Origin: Actinotignum schaalii FB123-CNA-2
Lineage (GTDB): Bacteria > Actinomycetota > Actinomycetes > Actinomycetales > Actinomycetaceae
Assembly (NCBI RefSeq): GCF_000411135.1
Contig: NZ_KE150263.1
Coordinates: forward strand, 245,354-309,353
Reading direction: 5' to 3'
DNA: 64,000 nucleotides
Part shown: positions 28,573 through 38,352 of the stretch, piece by piece
Layout of the letters: every line of letters begins with the position of its first letter
Numbering within the stretch: position 1 is the first letter of the stretch
Notes under the pieces: model-generated
What the model saw: the letters and a program-made list of their open reading frames with translations, nothing else
Told to the model about the DNA's origin: nothing
Database searches by the model: none
Translations under genes and position numbers: made by a program

Positions 28573-29165
28573 CGCGCTCTTCGCGGGTAAGTAGATAGAA
28601 ATGGTCGCTAACACCCGGACTTTTCCTTGCTACGCCAACAGAAAATTCGGGCCGCCACGCATCGCAGGCGAATCGTGGGTAGAGGTGTCAAAGTGGGCAT
28701 CTTGAACCGTATAGGCACACAATGCGCATTCAGGACGGGGCTGCCGTTGCTGTGACTTTGATTTCGGACAAACGCGGCGACCTTCCCGCGAGAACCTCAT
28801 GGATCTCACCAACTTCAATAGTCACACCAGCACCTGCAGGGGCGGTATGTGTTTTCAGAGCTGTACTGCACTTGTCGTACATGCGAAGTACATCCCGGAA
28901 AAACATACCGTCCTCGCCTGCGCGGCGGTCGGCTAGGCGGGACGGCGAGCCAAAGTGTGAGTCCGGGACATCGCCTCCCACAGGATGTGCGTAAGAGACA
29001 CAAAACCGCCCCGAAACGGTGCTCTCCCGCACATTTTGTTTGCGGGACGCAGTTCACGGTAGTTCCGGGCCGGATCCAAGCCAACGCCACGCCGTCATTA
29101 GACCCACTTTTGTCTATTAACCCTGCATTCTCATCCTAGAGACTGCGGCTGAGCTGAGACGAGTC
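28573..29165. other. Gene-poor stretch, possible decayed gene
   Basis: About 590 bases with no convincing gene. On the minus strand two overlapping short frames (29032-28730 and 28818-28630) could be halves of one frameshifted reading frame: the first ends TIEVGEIHEVLAG...LSEIKVTATA and the second continues ECALCAYTVQDAHFD...RGGPNFLLA. I recognise neither. The stretch lies just downstream of two tRNA genes, a common site of insertion and decay. Confidence 0.3.
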
Positions 29166-29195
29166 AAGGCGGGAAAACCGAAGTTTTCCCGCCTT
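29166..29195 (-). terminator. Terminator of the tRNA-Gln/tRNA-Glu unit
   Basis: Perfect 13-bp stem (29166-29178 with 29183-29195) closed by a TTCG tetraloop on the minus strand, 7 bases beyond the tRNA-Glu 3' end. Confidence 0.85.
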
Positions 29196-29201
29196 GTGCT
29201 G

Positions 29202-29274
29202 TACCCCGTACCGGATTTGAACCGGTGTTACCGCCGTGAGAGGGCGACGTCCTAGGCCGCTAGACGAACGGGGC
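29202..29274 (-). tRNA. tRNA-Glu (CTC)
   Basis: 73 nucleotides with a full cloverleaf: acceptor GCCCCGT/ACGGGGT, anticodon stem-loop CGCC-CTCTCAC-GGCG (anticodon CTC), T-arm ACCGG-TTCAAAT-CCGGT, discriminator A. CCA is not encoded. The anticodon-stem closing pairs and D-arm (GTCTAGCGGCCTAGGAC) match bacterial tRNA-Glu. Confidence 0.93.
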
Positions 29275-29299
29275 CTATGAGGATGCCGAAGCATCATCG

Positions 29300-29371
29300 C
29301 TGGGGTACCAGGACTCGAACCTAGAATGGATGAACCAGAATCACCTGTGTTGCCAATTACACCATACCCCA
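29300..29371 (-). tRNA. tRNA-Gln (CTG)
   Basis: 72 nucleotides: acceptor TGGGGTA/TACCCCA with discriminator G, anticodon stem-loop GGTGA-TTCTGGT-TCATC (anticodon CTG), T-loop TTCGAGT. The weak first pair T1-A72 is a tRNA-Gln feature. It lies 25 bases upstream of tRNA-Glu on the same strand. Confidence 0.93.
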
Positions 29372-29585
29372 AGGGTGTGGACCTCAGAATCATGACGTTC
29401 CCGAGGACGACAGATAAAAAGCTTAGTGGAATCTCCTCGAGCTAGCAAATCCACTGGACGTGTGACGCACCACGTTCTCGGCCCACGCTAGTTCAAGCGG
29501 CGCACCTGCTCGAACTGCACCCGCGCCGGTGCAAACGGACAGCCAGCTCTAACCGCACCCGCGCAAGCCATGCCGAAACCCACCG

Positions 29586-30698
29586 CTACCATTCACGCAC
29601 GCGGCCCTGCCGCTCGGCTTCCTCCCGCAAGGCATCCGGCACCCGCAACCAGATGCGGGAACCGGGCGTACAACCGGTCAGCATCGTATAGCCATCGCAG
29701 GCGGGCAGCGGCGAAAATACGGTGCGCACAGCCCCGGCGATGGTGATGTCCACGGCGTTGTAATCGCAGCGCGCCCGCGTCCAATTGACCGTGTAGGTAT
29801 CCAGGCCGCCAAGGGCATCCGGGCTCCATGTCCGGTCGAGAGGAATCCGGAGCGGGTAGCGTTCCACCAGCTTGACCCAGTCGGCCGCGGTGAGAATCCG
29901 ATAGATCCGCGAAGGATCCGGCTCGACCGCATCCGGAAGCGCGGTGCGGACCAGGCGGGAATGGGGGTAGTCGCCGGCGTCGTCGCCGAAAAACGACCAG
30001 GTACTGGAGAGCTCCCCGAGGGAGTGACCAGCAAAGAACTCGCCCACGTCGAAACTGAGGTAGCTGAAGGCAAGATAGTCCTCCGGGAGCGCCGGACTAT
30101 CGGCCGGGCCGAGGATCTCGATGATCTGCGAACTGATCTCCCAGCCAAGTGCTTTGCGGCTGCGGCGGGAACGGTGAGTGCGGCGGCGACTAGGTAGAGC
30201 TACCTCGTGGAAACGTAGCTGCTGGGGTTCGAAGCTCGCCTCCCATTCGGGCGGAATACGCTGCTCAAGTACATGATTGATTCGCGCGGCCTCGCGCGCA
30301 CCCACAGCCCAATCCGCGGCAAGAACCCGGTCAATATCCGCATTAAAAGCAAAATGGATGGAGAACTCCCCCAGCGCCAGATTCGCGCACTGGAAACGCC
30401 CCACTTCAGCTAGCGGCCAGGACGGTTGGGAATTTTTCGCACCGAAGAGCCCCACCCGCGGAACGCACTCCACACTGCCGTCATCCATGTCGAGAGGCTC
30501 GAAGAATACCCTGCAGGCCGCTCCCTTGCCCGCACGCGCGCCTTCGCTCGCGCGCGTGCCCCAAGGTTCACCCGCCCCCGCACAGTCACCTGCGCCTACA
30601 ACTACCCGTTCCCAGGCCCTGCCCCAGGCACGCAAGTAGGTTCCCGGCGCGGGAAAAGACGCGGCGGGCCGCGGCGGCGGCGTCGTACATACCACCAT
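29586..30698 (-). CDS. Unrecognised protein, gltX-linked
   Basis: 370 residues from an ATG preceded by GGGGAGGG. I do not recognise the family. The N-terminal about 65 residues are Ala/Gly/Arg-rich and low in complexity; from about residue 70 (DMDDGSVECVPRVGLFG) onward the sequence has normal globular composition, rich in Trp, Phe and Tyr, with no signal peptide or membrane segment. An Arg/Ser-rich patch (PSRRRTHRSRRSRK) sits near residue 170. It follows gltX by 26 bases on the same strand and may be co-transcribed. A start further in, near the DMDDGS stretch, is possible. Confidence 0.65.
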   Translation of the reverse strand: MVVCTTPPPRPAASFPAPGTYLRAWGRAWERVVVGAGDCAGAGEPWGTRASEGARAGKGAACRVFFEPLDMDDGSVECVPRVGLFGAKNSQPSWPLAEVGRFQCANLALGEFSIHFAFNADIDRVLAADWAVGAREAARINHVLEQRIPPEWEASFEPQQLRFHEVALPSRRRTHRSRRSRKALGWEISSQIIEILGPADSPALPEDYLAFSYLSFDVGEFFAGHSLGELSSTWSFFGDDAGDYPHSRLVRTALPDAVEPDPSRIYRILTAADWVKLVERYPLRIPLDRTWSPDALGGLDTYTVNWTRARCDYNAVDITIAGAVRTVFSPLPACDGYTMLTGCTPGSRIWLRVPDALREEAERQGRVREW

Positions 30699-30724
30699 CG
30701 CGGCCCTCCCCGTCAGTATCTTAA

Positions 30725-32227
30725 CTACCCGGAAATCTTCTCCAGGAGTTGGTCGATGCGCGCCACCGCTTCCTCACGCCCGAGGATAGCGATGGAGTCA
30801 ATAACAGGAATGGACACATTCGTGCCCGTCATCGCCACGAAAAGCGGGCCGAAGGCGAAACGCGGTTTGATACTGAGCCCCTCCACCAGCGCCGCATCGA
30901 GGGCGGGCTTAATAGCATCCGGAGTGAAATCATTCAGAGCGCTCAGCGCTTCACGAGCCCCGCGCAGCGCTTCGGGCGCCGAATCGCGCAGCTTGGACAG
31001 CGCTTTCTCGTTGTATTCCAGTTTCGCAGCACTAACGAAAAGGAAACCGAGCAGATCCCGAGCCTCCCCCAGCAGCTGCATACGGGTCTGCGCCAACGGC
31101 GCCGCCGCGTCAAGAATTTCCCGTTCGCGATCCGTGAGATCCTCATAGGTGGAGGCGCTCAGCACATCACTGAGGTAAGGAACGAGGCGCCGGGTGTAAT
31201 CGGCCACGTCAAGGAGGCGGATATGGTCCGCATTAATGGCCACGCACTTCTTGTCATCAAAACGTGCCGGGTTCGGATTGACATTGTGGATATCGAAGTG
31301 CTCCACAAGTTCTTCCTTGCTGAACACATCACGTTCGGCGGAGAAAGACCACCCGAGCAGGGCCAGGTAGTTGAGCAGGCCCTCCGGGATCATGCCGCGT
31401 TCACGGTGAAGCAGCAGATTCGATTCCGGATCACGCTTGGAAAGCTTCTTATTTCCCTCCCCCATCACGTAGGGCATATGGCCAAAGCGCGGCGTCCATT
31501 TCGCGATGCCCAGCTCTTCCAGGGCACGGTAGAGCACGATCTGGCGCGGTGTGGAGGACAGCAGATCCTCCCCGCGCAGCACGTCCGTCACTTCCGTGAG
31601 GGCATCATCAATGGGGTTCGTGAGAGTGTAAAGCGGATCCCCGTTGGCACGCACAATCACGTAATCCGGGGTGGAGCCGGCCCGGAAAGTGATATCCCCG
31701 CGGATCACATCCGTGAACGTAATATCCTCATCAGGCATGCGCATGCGCAACACCGGTTCGCGCCCTTCAGCCCGGTAGGCGGCCTTCTGTTCTTCTGTGA
31801 GGTCACGATCATAACCGTCGTACCCGAGCTTGGGATCCTCCCCGCGCTCGCGGTGGCGCGCCTCGATTTCCTCCGGAGTGGAGAAAGATTCGTAGGCATA
31901 GCCGCGCTCCAATAGCTGCGCCGCGACCTTGCGGTAGATATCACCGCGCTGGGATTGCCGGTAGGGACCGTGCGGGCCGCCCACCTCAACCCCTTCATCC
32001 CAGTCCAGCCCGAGCCAGCGCAGGGAATCGAGAATCTGGTGATACGACTCTTCAGAATCACGGGCTGCATCGGTATCTTCAATGCGGAAAATAAAAGTTC
32101 CACCCACGTGCCGGGCGTAGGCCCAGTTAAAGAGGCAGGTGCGTACCATACCGACATGCGGGGTGCCGGTGGGTGAGGGACAGAAACGAACTCGGATCTC
32201 GCGTCCGGTAGCAGTTGTGATAGCCAT
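30725..32227 (-). CDS. gltX: Glutamyl-tRNA synthetase
   Basis: 500 residues, class I synthetase. The HIGH-type motif is HVGM (24-27) after PSPTGTP, RIEDTD follows, and KLSKR stands as the KMSKS motif. It charges tRNA-Glu. Actinobacteria generally lack glutaminyl-tRNA synthetase, so this enzyme probably also mischarges tRNA-Gln for GatCAB; that is family knowledge. tRNA-Gln and tRNA-Glu genes lie 1.4 kb downstream on the same strand. Confidence 0.96.
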   Translation of the reverse strand: MAITTATGREIRVRFCPSPTGTPHVGMVRTCLFNWAYARHVGGTFIFRIEDTDAARDSEESYHQILDSLRWLGLDWDEGVEVGGPHGPYRQSQRGDIYRKVAAQLLERGYAYESFSTPEEIEARHRERGEDPKLGYDGYDRDLTEEQKAAYRAEGREPVLRMRMPDEDITFTDVIRGDITFRAGSTPDYVIVRANGDPLYTLTNPIDDALTEVTDVLRGEDLLSSTPRQIVLYRALEELGIAKWTPRFGHMPYVMGEGNKKLSKRDPESNLLLHRERGMIPEGLLNYLALLGWSFSAERDVFSKEELVEHFDIHNVNPNPARFDDKKCVAINADHIRLLDVADYTRRLVPYLSDVLSASTYEDLTDREREILDAAAPLAQTRMQLLGEARDLLGFLFVSAAKLEYNEKALSKLRDSAPEALRGAREALSALNDFTPDAIKPALDAALVEGLSIKPRFAFGPLFVAMTGTNVSIPVIDSIAILGREEAVARIDQLLEKISG

Positions 32228-32252
32228 GATGGGTTAAGGATACGCTACGGAT

Positions 32253-33446
32253 ATGACATATGATTTCGACACTCGCACCATCTCTGATCTCCTCGCGCAG
32301 GGATCGCACAAATGGTCCACGTTTGGGGATGCTATCGCTATGTGGGTGGCCGAAATGGACTTGGGAATCGCGCCGGAAATTCGCGATTACCTGGTGAGCG
32401 CAGCGCAGCGCGGCACCCTCGGCTACCTTCCTCCCCGCGAAATTCCGGGGATTATGAACGCAGTTTCCACCTGGCTCGGCCAATTCGGCCCAGCTCCCGA
32501 CCCGGAGCGCATGTTCCTCATTCCCGAGGTTCTCAGTGCTCTGCGCATCACGATCACGCAGTTCACGGCCCCGGGAGCCCCGGTTATTGTCCCCACCCCA
32601 GCCTATATGCCGTTCCTCACACTTCCGGGCGAGTATGACCGGGAGGTACGCCAGGTCCCCTCGATTTTCCGCGAGGGGCGGTGGGAGCTGGACCTCGAAG
32701 CGCTGGAAGAGGCCCTCACCCCCGGTTCTCTCCTTGTTTTATGCAACCCGTGGAATCCGGCGGGCCGATGTTTGAGTGGCCCGGAGCTCGATAAGGTCGC
32801 GGCCGTGGTTGAGCGGCGCGGGGCCCGCGTTTTTGAGGATTCCATTCACGCCCCGGTGCTGATTGACGGCACCTACGTTCCCTACGGCCCGCGCAGCGCG
32901 GCTACCCGCGCGCATACGATCAGCGCGATCAGTGCGACGAAGGGCTGGAATATCCCCGGTCTCAAGGCCGCGCAGCTCATTTTTTATAACGACGACGACA
33001 CCGCCCGCTACGCACCCCTTGACAACGCCTGGAGCTCCCCGACTTCCACGGTGGGAGCCCGGGCCACCAAAATCGCTTTCGAGGAGGGGCGAGATTGGAA
33101 TCGCGCGGTGTGCTCCTATATCGCTGAAACGTTGCGGATCGTGGAAAACCGGGTGCGGGCCTGGCCCGGGGTGCGCATGGCCCACGTGGAAGGCACCTAT
33201 ATCGCTTTCCTCGATTTTTCCGAGGCGGAATTTGTGCGCGGGGAGGAGGAACGTGCCCGCAAAGAGGCGCGCGAGCCGAAGGGCGCCGTCGCCGCTATTT
33301 TGGAGCGGGCCAACGTGGCACTCACTCCCGGGCGGGCCTCGGGCGCCGGTTTTGAGCAATGGGCGCGCATGGTGCTGGCGACCCCGCGCGCAATCGCACT
33401 GGAGGCCCTGGACCGAATCGAAGGCCTACTGGAGGCGGGGGCGTAA
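32253..33446 (+). CDS. PatB/MalY-type PLP aminotransferase (C-S lyase)
   Basis: 397 residues, fold type I. The N-terminus KWSTFGDAIAMWVAEMDLG and LGYLPP are typical of PatB/MalY cystathionine beta-lyase-like proteins. PLP-binding residues include NPWNPAG (165-171), EDSIHA with the cofactor Asp, and Lys230 in SATKGWNIPG. It cleaves C-S bonds of cystathionine or cysteine conjugates, giving a thiol, pyruvate and ammonia. The start lies 6 bases after a TACGCT -10-like hexamer, so the message may be leaderless. It is divergent from gltX. Confidence 0.85.
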   Translation: MTYDFDTRTISDLLAQGSHKWSTFGDAIAMWVAEMDLGIAPEIRDYLVSAAQRGTLGYLPPREIPGIMNAVSTWLGQFGPAPDPERMFLIPEVLSALRITITQFTAPGAPVIVPTPAYMPFLTLPGEYDREVRQVPSIFREGRWELDLEALEEALTPGSLLVLCNPWNPAGRCLSGPELDKVAAVVERRGARVFEDSIHAPVLIDGTYVPYGPRSAATRAHTISAISATKGWNIPGLKAAQLIFYNDDDTARYAPLDNAWSSPTSTVGARATKIAFEEGRDWNRAVCSYIAETLRIVENRVRAWPGVRMAHVEGTYIAFLDFSEAEFVRGEEERARKEAREPKGAVAAILERANVALTPGRASGAGFEQWARMVLATPRAIALEALDRIEGLLEAGA

Positions 33447-33528
33447 CGCGCAGGTAGCAAGGCAGCACAGCAACGCGCCTTCGGGGCGCCGGTCGCTAAA
33501 GTCTAGGTGAAATACTAAGGTTAATGAT

Positions 33529-34272
33529 ATGAAAATAGCACGCTTGAGTTTGAGCCAGGGCCCGCGCTACGCGGTCTACGACGAAGGCGCTGATGACTTC
33601 GTTATCCTCGCCGACGATCCGATTTTCGGGGAGATCCAACCTACCGGAGAGCGGGTGGCCGCTGCCGATGCCGTGCTCCTCTCCCCCATGATTCCACGCT
33701 CGAAGGCAATTGGTTTCGGCAATGCAACCGCACCGGGTGCCACAGCTGATGACCTCTTCTTCTTTATGAAGCCCAATACGGCGGTGTGCGGGCCTGATGA
33801 TCCGATTATTATTCCGGACTGGGCTAGCGAAGGCCTCGCCCACGAAGTGGAACTCGGAATTATTATCGGGCGGGTCGCCAAGGACGTTCCCGAAGAACGC
33901 GCACTGGAAGCCGTATTTGGTTACACCATTATTAATGATGTAACCGCCCGCGGTGATGTGAACGGTGCACAGAAGATGTTTGATACCGCGCTCCCGGTGG
34001 GCCCCTTTATTCTCACCGATATTGACGTGAGCGATCTGGCCATGACCTCGCGGGTGAACGGGGAAACCTACACCCGGGCGCGGACCTCTGACTATCCGCT
34101 CTCCGTGGCGCAGTCGGTGGCAGCGGCCTCGCGGCGCTGCACCCTACTTCCCGGCGATATTATTCTGCCCGGTGCCTTTAACGGTGAGCCGCCGCTGAAA
34201 GCGGGCGACGTCGTGGAATGTGAAATCGAAGGTTTCGGGGTGCTGCGCAACCCGGTCCTTGCGGCGAACTAA
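33529..34272 (+). CDS. Fumarylacetoacetate hydrolase family protein
   Basis: 247 residues. The FAH core is visible: SKAIGFG, LFFFMKPNTAVCGPDDPI, HEVELGIIIGR (the metal-binding E-x-E), and GYTIINDVTARG. Such enzymes hydrolyse or decarboxylate beta-keto acids, for example oxaloacetate (FAHD1-like) or aromatic ring-cleavage products. No aromatic degradation genes are nearby, so an oxaloacetate-decarboxylase-like or housekeeping role is plausible. It follows patB by 82 bases. Confidence 0.85.
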   Translation: MKIARLSLSQGPRYAVYDEGADDFVILADDPIFGEIQPTGERVAAADAVLLSPMIPRSKAIGFGNATAPGATADDLFFFMKPNTAVCGPDDPIIIPDWASEGLAHEVELGIIIGRVAKDVPEERALEAVFGYTIINDVTARGDVNGAQKMFDTALPVGPFILTDIDVSDLAMTSRVNGETYTRARTSDYPLSVAQSVAAASRRCTLLPGDIILPGAFNGEPPLKAGDVVECEIEGFGVLRNPVLAAN

Positions 34273-34341
34273 AGTCCGGCAGGCGAACTATACAACCGAG
34301 GACCGCACCCGCACCGCGGACGGGCCCATGCAGGAGGATAG

Positions 34342-36318
34342 ATGAAGAAGCATCGCGATGGTTCCCTATCGCAAAAAGCTCCTTTCAAGAACGAGTCGTA
34401 TCACACGGTTCCGTGGCTGCTCGCGCAGCGGCAACGCAAGTATCCGCGCGATATCGCGGTGCATATCCAGAACTCCATCGGTGGGAATTGGAAACCGTTG
34501 ACGATTACGGAATTCCTCGAGCAAGTCCATCTTACGGCGCGCGGGCTCATCGGCCTGGGCCTGGGGCACGGCGAACGCATCGGCATTCTCGCGGCTACAT
34601 CTTACGAGTGGGCGCTGCTAGATGCGGCCGCCTTGCACATCGGGGTTGTGCCGGTGCCGATTTATGAAACAAGTTCCGCCAAGCAGATCGCGTGGATGGT
34701 CGCGGATGCGGAGATCACCCATATTTTCACCGATACCCGCGCCCATGCGGAGTTGGTTGATTCGGTAACACCTCCCGCGATTCCGCCCGCGACCGTCATG
34801 ACGGAGGATTGGCGCGCCGCTCTCAATGCCGCGGCTCTTGAAGTTCCCGAAGAAGATCTCGACGCCCGCATCGCGGCGGTCACCGCTAATTCCCTCGCGA
34901 CCATTATTTACACCTCGGGAACCACCGGAGACCCCAAGGGAGTGGAGCTTACCCACGGGAATTTCGCGCGCACCGTGCTGGGAACCTGGCATTACGAACC
35001 GGAAATCCTCAATAATCCGCAGGCGTCGCTGCTGCTGTTCCTCCCCATGGCGCACGTCATGGGGCGGATTTGCGCCTACTTCGGTTTGGCCACCCGTATT
35101 TCAGTAGGTTTCGTAGGTAATCTCAAGAATCTCATGAGCGACCTGGAAACTTTCAAACCCACCCTGCTTCTGGTGGTTCCGAGGGTGCTGGAGAAGGTCT
35201 ATAACGCGGCCGAGGCAAAAGCCGGAGCGGGCCTGCGGCGCCGGATTTTCCGCTGGGCGGCCGATATTGCGGTGCAGAACGGGACCCGGCGCCGGCGCAG
35301 CCCGATTTTCGCGGTGAAGCGTGCACTGGCACGCAAACTGGTTTTCAATAAATTGCGCGAGGCAATGGGCGGGCGAATTCGTTTCGCGATTTCCGCCGGG
35401 GCACCGCTGGGCACCCGCCTGGGGCGCTTCTACCGCGGCATCGGCTTAACGGTGGTCGAAGGTTACGGCCTCACGGAAACCACCGGTCCGGCAAATGCCA
35501 CGCGCGCGGCGAATCCTGTGTTGGGTACCGTTGGATGGCCGCTTCCGGGCATGCGTATTAAACTTGCCGACGACGGCGAAGTCTTGGTCAAGGGCCACTC
35601 TGTCTTCCGCGGTTACCATAACAATCCCGAAGCTACCGCGGCTGCCTTTGCGGATGGTTGGTTCCATACCGGGGATCTCGGGACGCTCGATAAGCGCGGC
35701 AACCTCACCATTACCGGCCGCAAGAAGCACCTGATCGTAACGGCCGGGGGCAAGAATGTGGCGCCGGCGGTGCTGGAGGATAAGCTGAGCTCTCACCCCC
35801 TCATTTCCAATGTGGTGGTTTTAGGTGATGGCGAGCCCTTTATTTCCGCGCTCATTACTCTTGATGCGCAGATGCTGCCCTCTTGGCTTTCTTCGCACGG
35901 TTTACCGAAGATGACTCCGGCGGAGGCGATGAATTCTGAGCCGGTTAACGCCTCACTCCAGCGGGCGATTGACCGCACCAATGCCCAGGTATCGCGTGCG
36001 GAATCCATCCGTAAATTCGTGATTGTGCCCGGTGATTTTAGTGAGGCGAATGGTTTGCTCACGCCGTCGCTGAAGGTGCGCCGCGAAGTTGTGCTCGAGC
36101 GGTACCGCGATGTGGTGGATGGTATTTACGGGGCGAATCATTCCGAGTCCACGAAGAAATCCGAGGCGAAGGAACGCCGGCGTGCGGCCCGCAAGGAACG
36201 GCGCGCGCAGCGCCGACTTGAGCGGCTGCGGCGGCGCGGTGCGGCTGGGCAGCACGGGATGCAGTCTGGTCAGCAGGATGATCAGCACCCTGGAGCGGTA
36301 GGCGGCGGCGAGAAGTAG
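34342..36318 (+). CDS. Long-chain fatty-acid--CoA ligase (AMP-forming)
   Basis: 658 residues. The AMP-binding P-loop is IIYTSGTTGDPKGVELTH, followed by the A5-type motif VVEGYGLTETTG and the C-terminal hinge/adenylation segment GWFHTGDLG and ITGRKKHLIVTAGGKNV. It activates fatty acids to acyl-CoA through acyl-AMP at the membrane or in the cytosol. The last about 45 residues are Arg/Lys-rich then Gly/Gln-rich, probably a disordered or membrane-associating tail. It is preceded by AGGAGGA and followed by aroE after 4 bases. Confidence 0.92.
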   Translation: MKKHRDGSLSQKAPFKNESYHTVPWLLAQRQRKYPRDIAVHIQNSIGGNWKPLTITEFLEQVHLTARGLIGLGLGHGERIGILAATSYEWALLDAAALHIGVVPVPIYETSSAKQIAWMVADAEITHIFTDTRAHAELVDSVTPPAIPPATVMTEDWRAALNAAALEVPEEDLDARIAAVTANSLATIIYTSGTTGDPKGVELTHGNFARTVLGTWHYEPEILNNPQASLLLFLPMAHVMGRICAYFGLATRISVGFVGNLKNLMSDLETFKPTLLLVVPRVLEKVYNAAEAKAGAGLRRRIFRWAADIAVQNGTRRRRSPIFAVKRALARKLVFNKLREAMGGRIRFAISAGAPLGTRLGRFYRGIGLTVVEGYGLTETTGPANATRAANPVLGTVGWPLPGMRIKLADDGEVLVKGHSVFRGYHNNPEATAAAFADGWFHTGDLGTLDKRGNLTITGRKKHLIVTAGGKNVAPAVLEDKLSSHPLISNVVVLGDGEPFISALITLDAQMLPSWLSSHGLPKMTPAEAMNSEPVNASLQRAIDRTNAQVSRAESIRKFVIVPGDFSEANGLLTPSLKVRREVVLERYRDVVDGIYGANHSESTKKSEAKERRRAARKERRAQRRLERLRRRGAAGQHGMQSGQQDDQHPGAVGGGEK

Positions 36319-36322
36319 CACG

Positions 36323-37180
36323 ATGGGGATTAACGGGCACACGGTTAGTTACGCCGTGATCGGGCATCCGGTGGGACATTCCCGCTCTCCCGCCATGCAT
36401 AACGCATCCTTTTCCCACCTGGGCGTGAACGCTGTTTACCTCGCGTATGATATCGCGCCGGATTCGGGCGCTCGGGCAGTTACTGCTTTATGCGACCTTG
36501 GTTTTGGCGGTTTTAACGTGACGATGCCACATAAAACCTCCGTGTATGAGCTTGTTGATGAGCTCTCCGACGATGCCCGGCTCATGGAGTCCGTAAACAC
36601 CGTTCACATTCGCGAGGATGGGAGCACGGTCGGTCATAACACCGATGGCCGCGGTGCTTTTGCAGCGGTACGGGCGGCAGGCTATGACCCGGGTGAAGCG
36701 CTGGTGGTTCTGGGAGCTGGCGGAGCTTCGCGTGCGATCTATACTCGGGCCGCCCTCGAAGGCGTGTCCCGTATCCGGGTTTTTTCCCGGCGCGGGCAGA
36801 ATTTTGAGCGCGCCGTCAGTATCCTCGGTCGCTTGCGTGCCGAGACGGGTGTGGATGCCCAGCTTTGTGACCTCAGTGATGAGGACGCGCTCCGCCGCGA
36901 GGTTGATGCGGCTTCGCTTCTGGTCAATGCCACAAGTGTGGGGATGAGTGCTTATCCGGGGGCTCTGATTCCCGAAAACTGGCTGCGCCCCGATCACATT
37001 GTTTTTGATGCGGTGTACGAACCGCTAGAAACTGAGCTCCTCCAGCGAGCCCGCCGGGTCGGCGCGGGCTGCGTATCCGGCCTGGATATGCTGCTGTGGC
37101 AAGGTGTTTTTGCGGAGGAAATCTGGCTGGGCCGCACCGACATTCCCGTGGAGGTCATGCGGGCGGCCCTGTGCCAATAG
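36323..37180 (+). CDS. aroE: Shikimate dehydrogenase
   Basis: 285 residues. Substrate-binding VIGHPVGHSRSPAMHN, catalytic Lys in NVTMPHK, Asp in NTDGRG and the nucleotide loop GAGGASRA are present. It reduces 3-dehydroshikimate with NADPH. The basic residue after the second nucleotide strand (FSRRGQ) supports NADPH. In many actinobacteria aroE sits with mltG and ruvX; here it follows an acyl-CoA ligase, so it may be a second, quinate/shikimate-type paralogue. Confidence 0.9.
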   Translation: MGINGHTVSYAVIGHPVGHSRSPAMHNASFSHLGVNAVYLAYDIAPDSGARAVTALCDLGFGGFNVTMPHKTSVYELVDELSDDARLMESVNTVHIREDGSTVGHNTDGRGAFAAVRAAGYDPGEALVVLGAGGASRAIYTRAALEGVSRIRVFSRRGQNFERAVSILGRLRAETGVDAQLCDLSDEDALRREVDAASLLVNATSVGMSAYPGALIPENWLRPDHIVFDAVYEPLETELLQRARRVGAGCVSGLDMLLWQGVFAEEIWLGRTDIPVEVMRAALCQ

Positions 37181-37240
37181 TGGCGATATATTGCCCACGA
37201 ACACCTTGATAGGTATTGATAGGAAAATAATTCACAAGAG

Positions 37241-37322
<82 letters not shown>

Positions 37323-37445
37323 GTACCGGTCTATCCTAGCGGATTTCCCGGTGCAGGAAAATTCAGAAGCTGATCGGAAGATCAGAATACGACCGGCAGC
37401 GTTCCGAGAACTAACGGTAGTGTTCCGGCGGCTCGTTCCTCCCGA

Positions 37446-37916
37446 TTACTCATCGATACCAAGATCGCGCCGTAACCGTGCCACATGCCCGGTAGCTTTC
37501 ACATTATAGAAAGCCGCTGCGACGGTGCCATCCGGATTAACCACTACGGTGGAGCGGCGCATTCCGATAACCGTTTTACCCCAGTTTTGCTTTTCTCCCC
37601 AGGCACCCCATTCGCTTGCCACCGCGTGATCTGGATCCGAGGCGAGCACAAAGTTGAGACCCTGCTTCTCCCGGAACTTCTCCAGCGAAGTGAGCGAATC
37701 AGGGGAAACTCCCACCACGGCGTAACCAGCCGACCGCAGGGAATTGAGATTATCCCGGAAATCACAGGCCTCGGTAGTACACCCCGGGGTATTTGCTTTC
37801 GGGTAGAAGTACACGATGACGCCGCGAGCGCCGTCGTTCAGATGCTCGAATAGCCGGAAGGTTCCCGCCGTGCTCTCCAAAGTAAAATCGGGGGCACGAT
37901 CACCAGAATTTAACAT
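37446..37916 (-). CDS. bcp: Thioredoxin-dependent peroxiredoxin (Bcp/PrxQ)
   Basis: 156 residues. Peroxidatic Cys46 and resolving Cys51 lie in TPGCTTEACDF, the atypical two-cysteine pattern of PrxQ. YFYPKANTPG and GVSPDS are typical. It reduces organic peroxides and hydrogen peroxide in the cytosol. The start overlaps the end of the upstream membrane-protein gene by 17 bases, implying coupled expression. Confidence 0.94.
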   Translation of the reverse strand: MLNSGDRAPDFTLESTAGTFRLFEHLNDGARGVIVYFYPKANTPGCTTEACDFRDNLNSLRSAGYAVVGVSPDSLTSLEKFREKQGLNFVLASDPDHAVASEWGAWGEKQNWGKTVIGMRRSTVVVNPDGTVAAAFYNVKATGHVARLRRDLGIDE

Positions 37917-38223
37917 TATTTTCCTTCACAATAAGCACGGCCCACGCGATGAGCATGGCAATACCAATGCCGAGGGGCCACAGCCCCAGGGGTGTGGGCG
38001 CGAACCACAGCATAAAAACAGCACCGGCCCCGAATATCCAGGGGCGTTCGCTCCGGTACCCGATCCCGCAGGCCACCGCTCCAACTGTTCCGAGCGTGAG
38101 AATCACTCCGTACTGCGGAAGGAGATTCCCACTGATGGCGATATACCAACCTAAAACAAGGGTTGCCACGCCCAGCACAAGAATAGCGAGGGCTAGGTAG
38201 TTGAGGTATCGAGCTTGGCGCAT
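37900..38223 (-). CDS. Small membrane protein
   Basis: 107 residues from the ATG at 38223 (MRQARYLNYL); the frame stays open further upstream but that part is not hydrophobic or protein-like. Four predicted membrane helices in pairs: residues about 8-30, 38-52, 58-76 and 82-98. No family is recognised. It overlaps bcp. Confidence 0.7.
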   Translation of the reverse strand: MRQARYLNYLALAILVLGVATLVLGWYIAISGNLLPQYGVILTLGTVGAVACGIGYRSERPWIFGAGAVFMLWFAPTPLGLWPLGIGIAMLIAWAVLIVKENNVKFW

Positions 38224-38352
38224 GCCACTCAGTCTAGCTTCCGCATGACTCGCCGCACCCGGCCCGCGCCGGCGCTCTACGCGAAAATGCAGATGTTTCG
38301 CGGGTAGCGTGGAGTGAAGCACGGGGCCGCTAAGCCCGGCAAAATTAAGAAC

